From Puniceibacterium sp. IMCC21224 (lineage in GTDB: Bacteria > Pseudomonadota > Alphaproteobacteria > Rhodobacterales > Rhodobacteraceae): a stretch of 64,000 nucleotides of DNA. The translations under genes and the position numbers were made by a program. The stretch is from contig NZ_LDPY01000001.1 of NCBI RefSeq assembly GCF_001038505.1, positions 3,534,001-3,598,000 on the forward strand, given 5' to 3'. The notes beneath the pieces are model-generated. The model was not told the origin of the DNA. It ran no database searches and saw nothing but the letters and a program-made list of their open reading frames with translations. Shown here in pieces: positions 8,409 to 17,301 of the stretch. Position 1 is the first letter of the stretch. Every line of letters begins with the position of its first letter.

Positions 8409-9209
8409 TCAGCGGATCTCGTTGATATAGCAGTGATCTTCGGTCAGTGCCGTGTGCTGAATCGCCACCAACGGGCGGTTCATCGAATCATAGGACACAG
8501 CGTCGATGTCCAGCACCGCGCGAACGCCTGCGTCAGGCAAATGCAGCAACTGCAAATCCTCGGATGTCGCCAAACGCGCGGCGAGACGCTCTCGCACTGC
8601 GGCGATGCGCAAGCCATGGTTCTCTAGCAGCCATTTGTACAACAGCGCCGGCACCTCCTCGATCTGAGACGGGAAATCTGGCGCATGTGCGAGCGGTAAA
8701 GTCACGCGATCCACCATGACGATCCGCCCGTCATGCATGCGCTGGCGACGCATAAACGCGACCGGCGCACCTTGCCGCAGCTCCAGCCGCTCGACCTCGG
8801 CAGGGGTGGCAGCGCGGTGGCAAACATCAATCATCCGGGTGTCCGACGTCACCAACCCGCCATCATTGGAATGCAATCGATAGTAGCGATAGAATTGCGA
8901 CATCGTGTGGTTCGGCGTCCGTCCGGTCACGACGGTGCCGGTCTTGCGACGGCGCATGATCACGCCCTGATGGGTCAGATCCGTCATAGCGCGGCGGATT
9001 GTGCCATATGACACACCAAATTGCCGGGCGAGTTCGGTCTCTGGCGGCAGCACATGGCCCTCACCCCAGGTACCCAGAATGATCCGGCGCAGGATGCGTT
9101 CCTTGACCTGTTCATGCAACGGCGCCCTCACAAGGTCATTTGTCAGCCCGTCACCGTCTATTTGGTCAGTGTCTATTTGATCATCGGCAGGCGTCTCTCT
9201 GTCCGTCAT
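8409..9209 (-). CDS. GntR-family regulator with UTRA domain (HutC type)
   Basis: Regulator of 266 residues. The first 30 or so are acidic and unlike the family. The winged HTH covers about residues 30-97 (LHEQVKERILRRIILGTWGEGHVLPPETELARQFGVSYGTIRRAMTDLTHQGVIMRRRKTGTVV), followed by a UTRA effector domain (about 115-260) as in HutC. It is divergent from the M20/ABC peptide transporter operon and very probably controls it. Palindromic sequences lie in the 107-base space between them. The effector could be an amino-acid derivative or peptide that the operon handles, which is inference from position. Confidence 0.9.
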   Translation of the reverse strand: MTDRETPADDQIDTDQIDGDGLTNDLVRAPLHEQVKERILRRIILGTWGEGHVLPPETELARQFGVSYGTIRRAMTDLTHQGVIMRRRKTGTVVTGRTPNHTMSQFYRYYRLHSNDGGLVTSDTRMIDVCHRAATPAEVERLELRQGAPVAFMRRQRMHDGRIVMVDRVTLPLAHAPDFPSQIEEVPALLYKWLLENHGLRIAAVRERLAARLATSEDLQLLHLPDAGVRAVLDIDAVSYDSMNRPLVAIQHTALTEDHCYINEIR

Positions 9210-9250
9210 AGGGGTCTCCGTTCACAACTCGCCCGATATTTAACCTGAAA

Positions 9251-9291
9251 TCACACTTGCGTTGTGACGTCTATCTGTATTTCTATATAGA
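9251..9291. promoter_or_regulatory. candidate GntR operators in divergent promoter
   Basis: Two dyads lie between the GntR gene and the M20 gene: TCACA-N7-TGTGA at 9251-9267 and the perfect 10-bp palindrome TCTATATAGA at 9282-9291. The region is AT-rich, unlike its surroundings. Assignment to the regulator is by position only. Confidence 0.4.
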
Positions 9292-9316
9292 TATGAGAAA
9301 ACAAGAATCAGATACA

Positions 9317-10558
9317 ATGTTCGATGACCTCCCTGCTCCTGATGTTCAGAGCATGATGGCGGCGCTCTCTCGATTGGTCGCCTGCGCCACACCGATGCCG
9401 CCTGGTGACGGGTATGGTGCCTTCGCCGATCTGATCGAAACTCAGTTTGCCACGTTTGGCGGCACCGCCACACGCGTCGAAGTACCGACCGACCTTTGGC
9501 ACGGCCCCGGCCTGTCCGGCGCGCGGATAAATCTGCTGCTCACGCCCGATCTGCCCGGTACAAAGGGGCTCCCCGAGGCGCTTATCTATTTTCATACCGA
9601 TACCGCACCTGCGGGCGACGGATGGTCGGTGCCGCCGTTCACTGTGACCAACCGGAATGGCAAGCTGCTTGGCCGCGGCACTGCCGACATGAAGGGCACA
9701 ATCGTCGCAGTGCATGATGCGCTGACCAGGTTGTCACACAGCGGCGCGGGCAACATGGTTTACCGGCCGGTGCTGGCCTTTTGCACCGACGAAGAGGGTG
9801 GCCGCTATCCCGGCATTCGCCATTTGGCCGAAACCACCCGACTGCCGGACGTGCTGCTTAACCTCAACGGCTCTGCCGAGCCGCGCATCTGGGCCGGGTG
9901 TGTTGGATCCTATGACATTACCGTCACGATAACTGGCCTTGCCAGCCATTCGGGCGAACCGCAGCGCGGCGTCAATGCCGCCGAGATCGCCTTGCCGGTA
10001 ATGTTATCGCTCCAAGATCTCAAGTACGAGGTGGAGCTGCGCGAAACCGCCCTCCCCGCGCCTCCTTGGGTGGACGGGCCTCTACGGGCCCGGTTGAACA
10101 TCACCGCAATCCATGCGGGCGACAAGGGGTCTGCCATTCCCGGAGCGTGCCAGTTCACTATCAATCGCCGCTATACCGCCGAAGAGGACGAGGCTGCAGT
10201 GCTGCAAGAAATCCGCGCCACCATCGCCGCGCAACTGGACACCAGCGCCGCGCTTGACTGGCAAATGCAGGTCACTGGGCACTTGCCGCCGGTGTCCGAC
10301 CCGGATGGCTCCGCCACTGGTCGGTGGACGCGCGCCCGCGCCCGCGCCTTTGACCTGCCAGAGTCCGCCTTCACGCGCTACGGCTCGGGCACCTCGTCAG
10401 ACTTTGGTTGGGTGCAAAAGGCCGGGTTGCGTCACATGCTGCTGGGCGGGCTTTCGAGGCCAGATCGCAACGTGCACGCCGCCGACGAATTCACCACGGT
10501 CCAGGACCTGTGCGAACTTTCCGACGCCATCGCATATTTTCTGGCCGATATTCCCTGA
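9317..10558 (+). CDS. M20-family metallohydrolase (ArgE/DapE/carboxypeptidase type)
   Basis: Predicted cytoplasmic zinc hydrolase of 413 residues with all usual ligands: HTD in IYFHTDTAPAGDGW, the bridging Asp in GRGTADMKG, the Glu pair in FCTDEEGG and the late His in RNVHAADEF. It should cleave an N-acyl or peptide bond of an amino-acid derivative. It heads the peptide-type ABC operon, so it probably acts on the imported substrate. Start choice is uncertain: ATG 9317 and ATG 9293 both lack a strong ribosome site, and 9293 lies against the putative operator. The first gene of the operon is thus an intact M20 enzyme, in contrast to the M20-like gene at 16078. Confidence 0.88.
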   Translation: MFDDLPAPDVQSMMAALSRLVACATPMPPGDGYGAFADLIETQFATFGGTATRVEVPTDLWHGPGLSGARINLLLTPDLPGTKGLPEALIYFHTDTAPAGDGWSVPPFTVTNRNGKLLGRGTADMKGTIVAVHDALTRLSHSGAGNMVYRPVLAFCTDEEGGRYPGIRHLAETTRLPDVLLNLNGSAEPRIWAGCVGSYDITVTITGLASHSGEPQRGVNAAEIALPVMLSLQDLKYEVELRETALPAPPWVDGPLRARLNITAIHAGDKGSAIPGACQFTINRRYTAEEDEAAVLQEIRATIAAQLDTSAALDWQMQVTGHLPPVSDPDGSATGRWTRARARAFDLPESAFTRYGSGTSSDFGWVQKAGLRHMLLGGLSRPDRNVHAADEFTTVQDLCELSDAIAYFLADIP

Positions 10559-10609
10559 CCCCACCACCCCGCGCAAAGACGGGGCCTACACCAGCAGAAG
10601 GAACCTACC

Positions 10610-12172
10610 ATGACATCTCATCTCAATCGCCGCGGCTTTTTGAAAGCCGGTGCCGCCGGGGTTACTCTGGCTACCATGCCTGGCCTCGTGCAAATGGCAC
10701 AGGCGCAAAACATTCAGCCCGGCGGCACATTGCGCCTGGCGCTGAACATCACGCCGTCGGTCCTGAACCCGATGCTGTCCCGGCTGAATTCTGAATACCT
10801 ACTGGGCGAGCTGTTGTATTCCGGCCTGACCATGCTTGCGGCTGATATGTCAGCCCAACCTGACCTTGCGACGGAATGGAGCGCCAATGACGACGCCACA
10901 GAGTGGCATTTCGTATTGCGCGAGAACGCCGTGTTCTCAAACGGCGCGCCGGTGACCTCGGCTGATGTCGTCGCGACCTTTGCCAAGCTGCTTGATCCTG
11001 AAACAGCCGCGCCCGGCAGCCGCAACCTTGGCCCGATCGCCGAAGTGGTCGCGGATGGCGACTTTGCCGTGATCATCCGCACATCCTCGCCCTATGCCGA
11101 TCTGCCGGTCGCGTTGACCTACCCGACCGCCAAGGTGCTGCCGGCCTCAGTCATCGAGGGCGATTTCGACAGCCTGATGCAGACCCCGCTTGGCTCTGGC
11201 CCGTTCCGTCTGGCAGAGTATCGCCCGGATGACGTCGCGATTGTCGAAAGGAACCCCGACTATTTCATCGACGGTCAGCCCTATCTTGATCGGGTCGAGG
11301 TCAAGACATTTCCAGATGCCGCGGGCGGCGCCGCCGCACTGCTGGCCGGCGAGGTCGATATCCTGACCGAGATCCAGCCGACCGACTATGCCCGCATCGC
11401 CGAAAGTGACGGCGTGACCGGCCTGCGCACACCGTCCGGCCGGTTCCTTGACGTTGTGATGGATTGCACCGTCGAACCATTCAACAACCCAAAGGTCCGC
11501 GAGGCGCTGTCCTACTGTGTTGACCGCGAGGCGATGGTGGAACTGGTGGCCGAAGGCTATGGCACCCCCGGAAACGACACCCCGGTCAACTCGGCCTATC
11601 GCTATAATTCCGAGGCTCCGCTCAGGAGCTACGATCCCGAAAAAGCCAAGGCGCTGCTGGCCGAAGCAGGCTATCCCGACGGGATCGAAATCGAGCTGAT
11701 TGCATCAACCAAGCCGGGCTACCGGTCAGCGATGGCCGTGGTCCTGCGCGAAATGGCGCAACCCGGCGGCTTTGACATCGCGGTGCAGACGATGGATCAT
11801 CCGACCTATCTGGATCAGGTCTGGAAAAAGGGCAAATTCTACGTCGGCTTTTACAACATGCAGCCGACCGAGGGCACCATCTTTAACCTGCTGTTCACCT
11901 CGCAAGCCAGCTGGAACGAAACCCGCTGGAACAATGCCGACTTCGACGCGCTTGTCCTTGAGGCCGATCAGACCACAGACGAATCCACGCGCGCCGATCT
12001 TTATGCACAGGCGCAAAAGCTGATGCGTGACGAGGTTCCCGCGCTTGTTCCGTGCTTCTTTGATCTGCTTGGCGCGCGCGCTGACTATGTCGAAAACTAC
12101 GTGCAGAACCCGCGCGGCGCGAATTATGCCCTACATACCGTTGGACTGGCCGCAGACGCGCCCACCCGCTGA
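10610..12172 (+). CDS. ABC transporter substrate-binding protein, family 5 (peptide/opine type)
   Basis: Periplasmic binding protein of 520 residues with a twin-arginine signal (NRRGFLKAGAAGVTLATMPG) and cleavage near AQAQN. The mature protein starts with GGTLRLALNITPSVLNPMLS and has the family 5 signature region (ADLATEWSANDDATEWHFVLRENAVFSNGAPVTSADVVATF). Members bind oligopeptides, nickel chelates, opines or glutathione. A hairpin at 12184-12219 separates it from the permease genes, as is common where more binding protein than permease is needed. The ligand cannot be read from the sequence. Confidence 0.93.
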   Translation: MTSHLNRRGFLKAGAAGVTLATMPGLVQMAQAQNIQPGGTLRLALNITPSVLNPMLSRLNSEYLLGELLYSGLTMLAADMSAQPDLATEWSANDDATEWHFVLRENAVFSNGAPVTSADVVATFAKLLDPETAAPGSRNLGPIAEVVADGDFAVIIRTSSPYADLPVALTYPTAKVLPASVIEGDFDSLMQTPLGSGPFRLAEYRPDDVAIVERNPDYFIDGQPYLDRVEVKTFPDAAGGAAALLAGEVDILTEIQPTDYARIAESDGVTGLRTPSGRFLDVVMDCTVEPFNNPKVREALSYCVDREAMVELVAEGYGTPGNDTPVNSAYRYNSEAPLRSYDPEKAKALLAEAGYPDGIEIELIASTKPGYRSAMAVVLREMAQPGGFDIAVQTMDHPTYLDQVWKKGKFYVGFYNMQPTEGTIFNLLFTSQASWNETRWNNADFDALVLEADQTTDESTRADLYAQAQKLMRDEVPALVPCFFDLLGARADYVENYVQNPRGANYALHTVGLAADAPTR

Positions 12173-12183
12173 TCCGTCACAGC

Positions 12184-12219
12184 CGAAGCGGCGGTGATCC
12201 CCTCCCTGCCGCCGCTTCG
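12184..12219 (+). terminator. hairpin between binding protein and permease genes
   Basis: A perfect 11-bp stem (CGAAGCGGCGG / CCGCCGCTTCG) with a 14-base loop and no T run. It is likely a transcript-stabilising or partially terminating element inside the operon rather than its end. Confidence 0.6.
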
Positions 12220-12255
12220 CACATCTTCGCTCTCACCGCCTGACAAGGAGACCCC

Positions 12256-13206
12256 ATGTCAGCCACCTTCCTTTTGCGCCGTCTCGCCTATCTGGCCCTG
12301 ACTGCGTTGCTGGTCTCGCTTATCATCTTCGGCGTCACACAACTTTTGCCCGCCAATGCCGCGACGATGATCCTGGGCGAATACGCCACGGACGCGGCGC
12401 TGGCCGCGCTGAATGCGCAACTTGGGCTGAACGATCCGGCCCTTGTGCAGTACGCCCGCTGGCTGGGCGGTGTGCTGCAGGGCGATTTTGGCACGTCGCT
12501 GCGGACAGGTCAGCCGGTGGGGCCGACTGTCATGGCAGCTTTTGGTCGCTCGGCCATCCTAGCTGCGATGTCGCTGCTGCTGGTCTGTGTCATCGCCATT
12601 CCGCTGGGGGTCATCGCAGGCACCCGCCGGGGCCGCTGGCCCGATCTGGGGTTGTCTATGATCAGCTATCTTGGCGTCTCGCTACCCGAATTTGTGCTTG
12701 CAACATTGCTGCTTGCCTGGCTTGCCGGACCGGCGGTCGGGCTGTTCCCGGCATCGGGCTACACGCCGTTTTCGCAGGACTTTGCGGATGCCCTGCACCA
12801 CATCGCCCTGCCGGTGATCACACTGGCCATTATTCTGATCGCGCACATCAGCCGCATGGTCCGGTCCGAAATGGTCGACACCTTGCAAAGCGATTTTGTC
12901 CGCGCTGCCCGTTTGCGCGGATTGTCGCGGCGGCAGGTGGTGTATCGCCATGCCCTGCGCAACTCCATGCTGCCTGCAATCACCGTTATCGCGCTGGATG
13001 TGGGGTATCTGATCGGCGGCGTCATCGTGGTCGAAGAGGTGTTTGCCTTTCCCGGCATCGGTCGCCAGCTGATCCTTGCCATTCAGAACAGGGATCTGCC
13101 GATGTTGCAGGCCGGTGCGCTTGTCATGGCGCTGACCTATGCGCTGGCCAATCTTCTGGCCGACCTCGCCTATGCCGCGCTCGACAAGAGGATTCAGTTC
13201 GAATGA
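12256..13206 (+). CDS. ABC transporter permease, DppB/OppB type
   Basis: Inner-membrane protein of 316 residues with the usual N-terminal helix (LLRRLAYLALTALLVSLIIFGVTQLLP) and five further helices. The EAA-type loop is MVDTLQSDFVRAARLRGLSRRQVVYRHALRNSMLPAITV, which docks on the ATPase. The ATG at 12256 has AGGAG close ahead (AAGGAGACCCC). It overlaps the following permease by four bases (ATGA), so the two are translationally coupled. Confidence 0.93.
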   Translation: MSATFLLRRLAYLALTALLVSLIIFGVTQLLPANAATMILGEYATDAALAALNAQLGLNDPALVQYARWLGGVLQGDFGTSLRTGQPVGPTVMAAFGRSAILAAMSLLLVCVIAIPLGVIAGTRRGRWPDLGLSMISYLGVSLPEFVLATLLLAWLAGPAVGLFPASGYTPFSQDFADALHHIALPVITLAIILIAHISRMVRSEMVDTLQSDFVRAARLRGLSRRQVVYRHALRNSMLPAITVIALDVGYLIGGVIVVEEVFAFPGIGRQLILAIQNRDLPMLQAGALVMALTYALANLLADLAYAALDKRIQFE

Positions 13207-14030
13207 AGACGTTTTTCGCCCTCATCCGCAATCCGCAGGGTGCGCTTGGCACCGCGATTGTCACATTGCTACTAACCGTGGCCATTCTGGGTCCGACCAT
13301 CGCACCGAATGACCCCGAGACGTTCCACTTTGGCGCGCGCTTTGCCGCGCCGTCAGCCGAATTTCCGTTCGGCACTGACTGGTACGGGCGCGATCTGTTC
13401 TCGCGGATCCTAGTCGGTGCGCGGTCTACCGTTCTGCTGGCCATCCTCGCCACTCTGATCGGCACTGTATCTGGCGCCATCATCGGTGTGCTGTCAGGGT
13501 ATCTTGGCGGGTGGGCAGACGAGGTGATCATGCGTGTGATTGACGCCATCATGGCGATCCCATCGCTGCTGTTTGCTTTGATGATCCTTGCTGCTCTTGG
13601 CTCGTCGGCATTGAACGCGGTGCTGGCGATCGGTATCGCCTTTGCCCCCGGCATGGCGCGCATCGCCCGATCAGTCACGCTTCAGGTCCGGGTGCTGGAC
13701 TATGTCGCGGCGGCACAGGCCCGCGGCGAAAAGCTGGGCTGGATTGTCCTGGCCGAGGTTCTGCCCAATACCATCGCCCCGGTTATCGTCGAATCGACGA
13801 TCCGCGTGGCCTTTGCCATCATGACGCTTGCAACCTTGTCATTCCTGGGTCTTGGCGCACAGCCCCCGTCACCGGAATGGGGCCTGATGATCGCCGAGGC
13901 GCGTGACCACCTGTTCCGCAGCCCTTGGCCCATCATTGCACCCGGCGCCGCCATCGCGCTGGTGGCCATCGGGTTCAACCTGCTGGGCGACGGATTGCGC
14001 GACGTTCTCAACCCCAAAACCGCGGAATGA
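13203..14030 (+). CDS. ABC transporter permease, DppC/OppC type
   Basis: Second membrane subunit of 275 residues. It has the N-terminal helix, the conserved FGTDWYGRDLFSRILVGARSTVLLAI block of DppC-type permeases and the EAA loop (VRVLDYVAAAQARGEKLGWIVLAEVLPNTIAPVIV). Its start overlaps the upstream permease by four bases and its stop overlaps the ATPase start by four bases. Confidence 0.93.
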   Translation: MKTFFALIRNPQGALGTAIVTLLLTVAILGPTIAPNDPETFHFGARFAAPSAEFPFGTDWYGRDLFSRILVGARSTVLLAILATLIGTVSGAIIGVLSGYLGGWADEVIMRVIDAIMAIPSLLFALMILAALGSSALNAVLAIGIAFAPGMARIARSVTLQVRVLDYVAAAQARGEKLGWIVLAEVLPNTIAPVIVESTIRVAFAIMTLATLSFLGLGAQPPSPEWGLMIAEARDHLFRSPWPIIAPGAAIALVAIGFNLLGDGLRDVLNPKTAE

Positions 14031-16081
14031 CCATGACAGACACACTGACCATCCGCGACTATGCCCTGTGGTACACCACGCCGTCTGGTCCCGTCCGTAT
14101 CCTGGACGATATTTCGCTGCGCATCGGCCGGGGCGAGGTTCTGGGTCTTGTCGGCGAAAGTGGCTCGGCTAAATCCTCGCTGGCCAATGCGATCATCCGC
14201 GACCTGCCTGGCGTGGTACACGCCGAACATGGCGCGATCCTGCTGGGAGATCAGGACATCACCACGTTGGGTGGGGCCGCCCTGGAACAGCTGCGCGGGC
14301 GGCGTATCGCCATGGTGTTTCAGAATGCCGCAACCACGCTGGACCCGGTGCAAACGCTGGGCAACCACCTGATCGAGACATTGGAACGCCACACCACGCT
14401 GCGTGGCAACGCCGCGACCAAGCGTGCGCTAGAGCTTATCGATATGGTCGGCCTGCCAGATCCGCAGGCCATGCTAAATCGTTTTCCGCACGAGGTGTCG
14501 GGCGGTGAAAAACAGCGTGTCGTGCTCGCTCTGGCCTTTGCCTGCGAACCCGAACTGATCTTGTTCGACGAACCCACCTCGGCGCTGGATGCCACCACGG
14601 CGGCCACCCTGCTGGATCTGTTCCGGGATCTGCAGGCCCGCACCGGGGTTTCTGCGCTGTTCATCAGTCACGATCTGGGCACCGTGACGGATATCGCCCA
14701 CCGTGTCGCGGTGATCTATGGCGGGCGGATCGTCGAAGAAGGCGAGGTTTCGACGCTCTTTGCCAACCCACAGCATCCCTACACTCAGGCGCTGATGGCA
14801 AGCCTGCCACGCCCCTCAGACGGGCGCACGGGGCGCGGTCTTGCTGGTACTGCCGCGCTGCCGGCACCACGGCGCGGACAGATGCCGCCCTGCATCTTTT
14901 CCTGCTCTTGCCCGCATCACGACGCGGCCATCTGCGACGTTGCCCCGGTCCGTCTCAGCGATACCTGCGACCGCCGCGTTGCCTGTGCCCGCGTCGCCCA
15001 AGGCGAGGTTCTGCACACACCTGAAGCGCCGACACCACCACCGTCACCGCGTGGCGATATCGCCCTGCTCGATGTTGAGGCGCTGAGCGTCAGCTATGGC
15101 AAGCAAAGGTTCACCGACACCCTGCGGGGCAGAATCAGCCCGCGCGTCCGCGCCGTCAGCAACGTGTCCTTCAGGGTGCGGCGCGGCGAGACTCTGGCCT
15201 TGGTGGGCGAATCGGGGTGCGGAAAATCTTCGTTGGCCCGGGCGCTGTCCGGCCTGCGGATCCATGAAGGTGCCACACGGCTGGACAATCAGCCAATCAA
15301 ACCAAACAGCCCCGCATGGCGCGCGCGGGTTCAGACCATCTTTCAGAACCCTGACAGTTCGCTCAATCCGCGCCATTCCATCGCCACGATCCTGAAACGA
15401 CCGCTCAAGCTGTTTCGAACGGACCTGGCGCCAAAGGATCGCGCGGCCGAGGTCGGGCGCCTGCTGGAACGGGTGCGTCTGCCCGCAGATTACGCCGAAC
15501 GGTATCCTCACCAGCTGTCCGGTGGTGAAAAACAGCGCGTGGCCATTGCCCGCGCGCTCGCCGCCCGGCCCGATGTCATCATCTGCGATGAGATCACGTC
15601 GGGGCTGGATGCCGCGGTTCAGGCCGCGATCACCCGATTGCTGCGGGACATTCAGGCCGAAAGTGGCGCAGCGTTGCTGTTCATCACCCATGATCTGGGC
15701 ATCCTGCGCCACGTCGCCGACCGCGTGGCGGTGATGTACCTGGGCGAGATGGTCGAACTGGGCGAGGTCGCCGCGCTGGATGCCGCGCCATGGCACCCCT
15801 ATACCGAGGCGCTGCTGTCTTCGTCACATTCCGTTGACCCCGACAGCGAAACCCGCCGCATTCGTCTAACCGGTAACCTGCCCCGACGCACCGAAGATTT
15901 GCCCGGCTGCCCCTTTGCCTCGCGCTGTCCGCGCCATCTGGGCGCAATTTGCGACAGCCAGCCACCGCCCCGGCGCAGACCCACGCCGGATCACGAAATT
16001 CTATGCCACATCGACGACAGCACGCTTGCCACAATGCCGCCAATCTGGCGTTTTTCCGAAGAACTGGAGACCCTGCAATGA
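14027..16081 (+). CDS. ABC transporter, two fused ATPase domains (DppD-DppF type)
   Basis: A 684-residue protein with two complete nucleotide-binding domains. Domain 1 (about 1-330) has Walker A GESGSAKSS at 43-51, signature VSGGEKQR, Walker B ELILFDEPTSALD and switch His in FISHDLG. The Walker A is unusual because Ala48 replaces the Gly before the Lys. Domain 2 (about 345-684) has canonical GESGCGKSS, LSGGEKQR, VIICDEITSGLD and FITHDLG. Each domain ends in the Cys-rich oligopeptide-transporter tail (around CIFSCSCPHHDAAICD and CPFASRCPRHLGAICD). ATG 14027 overlaps the permease stop; the frame is open upstream to 13925, but that would overlap the permease. Confidence 0.93.
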   Translation: MTMTDTLTIRDYALWYTTPSGPVRILDDISLRIGRGEVLGLVGESGSAKSSLANAIIRDLPGVVHAEHGAILLGDQDITTLGGAALEQLRGRRIAMVFQNAATTLDPVQTLGNHLIETLERHTTLRGNAATKRALELIDMVGLPDPQAMLNRFPHEVSGGEKQRVVLALAFACEPELILFDEPTSALDATTAATLLDLFRDLQARTGVSALFISHDLGTVTDIAHRVAVIYGGRIVEEGEVSTLFANPQHPYTQALMASLPRPSDGRTGRGLAGTAALPAPRRGQMPPCIFSCSCPHHDAAICDVAPVRLSDTCDRRVACARVAQGEVLHTPEAPTPPPSPRGDIALLDVEALSVSYGKQRFTDTLRGRISPRVRAVSNVSFRVRRGETLALVGESGCGKSSLARALSGLRIHEGATRLDNQPIKPNSPAWRARVQTIFQNPDSSLNPRHSIATILKRPLKLFRTDLAPKDRAAEVGRLLERVRLPADYAERYPHQLSGGEKQRVAIARALAARPDVIICDEITSGLDAAVQAAITRLLRDIQAESGAALLFITHDLGILRHVADRVAVMYLGEMVELGEVAALDAAPWHPYTEALLSSSHSVDPDSETRRIRLTGNLPRRTEDLPGCPFASRCPRHLGAICDSQPPPRRRPTPDHEILCHIDDSTLATMPPIWRFSEELETLQ

Positions 16082-17301
16082 CGCCCGAAGACCTTATCGC
16101 ATCCGTCGACCAAGAGGCCTGCATCGCGCGCCTCAAGGACATGGTGCAGCACAAGAGCTACTCTGAAACCGAAGGCGAACGGGCGTTGGCCGCGCATATG
16201 GCCGATATCCTGCGCGAAATCGGGCTGGACGCTGAATTGCAACCGGTCGAAGGCGAGCGGGTCAATGCCATTGGTCGGCTAAAGGGCACAGCGAACGGCA
16301 AAAGCATCCTGTTCAACGGCCACCTCGACACCAACCCGGTGACCACCGGGTGGACCGTCGATCCCTGGGGCGGCGTCGTGGACAATGAGTTTATTTACGG
16401 CATCGGCGTCTCGAACATGAAGGCGGGCGACGCGGCCTATTTGTGTGCTGTGGAAACCATCCTCAAGGCCGGGCTGCGGCCCAAAGGCGACGTGATCCTG
16501 TCGTTTGTGGTCGGAGAGTTGCAAGGCGGGATCGGCACGGTTCGGATGCTGGAACAGGGCGTCACCGCAGATTACTTCGTCAACTCGGAACCCACCGACA
16601 TCGCTGCGATGACGCTGCACGCAGGTGCGTTTTCGTTTCAGATCGACCTGACAGGCAGCACCCGACATCTGTCCAAGCGTGAACAGGCCTGCGATGCATT
16701 GGCCGCCGCCGCCGCATTGGTGCCGCGCATCAACAACCTGACCTTCACCGGCGCCAAAACCGACGATCACCGCAAGGTCAATCGCGGTCATGTCGGTGTG
16801 CTGCGCGCCGGACTGGGCGACGGTTTCGAGGAATGGCGCCCGCCGCAAGTGGCCGATCGCGCCAAGATCCTGGGCACCTGCCGCTATGCCCCGTCGCAAA
16901 CCGTGGAAAGCGTCATGGACGACATGCGCATCCTGCTGCGCGCGTTGGAGCTGGAATATCCCGGTCTGAAATGGACGGTTGGCAGCTATGATCAGCGCAA
17001 GGGCAAACCGCAAATGCCCCCGTTTGAAGTGGCCCGCGACGCGACCATCGTGCAAGCGGTGAACAAGGCGTATGAAACCGTGCGTGGCGCCCCCCAGCCA
17101 ACCGGGCCGATTGCGCCCTCGTGTTTTTATGGAACCGACGCCGCCCACCTCGCTGCGGCGGGCATCGAGGGCGTGGTCTGCGGACCGGGTGGCGAGTTCA
17201 ACACCATGCCGGACGAACGCGTGCGCCTGACCCAGTTCATCGACTGTGTAAAAGTCTATATCCTGACCATCGCCGAAATCTGCGGGCTGGAAGACGCATG
17301 A
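16078..17301 (+). CDS. M20-like protein with altered metal-site residues
   Basis: A protein of 407 residues with clear M20 fold markers (LFNGHLDTNPVTTGWTVDPWGG, NMKAGDAAYLCAVETI, GPGGEFNTMPDERV). The metal site is not standard. His82 and Asp84 are kept, but the bridging Asp is Asn113 (GIGVSNMKAG), the usual Glu-Glu pair reads GEL (Glu147-Leu148), and the late His is Asn375 (EFNTMPDE). It may be a binding or scaffold protein, or hydrolyse by another arrangement. It overlaps the ATPase stop by four bases and the next gene by four, so it belongs to the transporter operon. Confidence 0.8.
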   Translation: MTPEDLIASVDQEACIARLKDMVQHKSYSETEGERALAAHMADILREIGLDAELQPVEGERVNAIGRLKGTANGKSILFNGHLDTNPVTTGWTVDPWGGVVDNEFIYGIGVSNMKAGDAAYLCAVETILKAGLRPKGDVILSFVVGELQGGIGTVRMLEQGVTADYFVNSEPTDIAAMTLHAGAFSFQIDLTGSTRHLSKREQACDALAAAAALVPRINNLTFTGAKTDDHRKVNRGHVGVLRAGLGDGFEEWRPPQVADRAKILGTCRYAPSQTVESVMDDMRILLRALELEYPGLKWTVGSYDQRKGKPQMPPFEVARDATIVQAVNKAYETVRGAPQPTGPIAPSCFYGTDAAHLAAAGIEGVVCGPGGEFNTMPDERVRLTQFIDCVKVYILTIAEICGLEDA

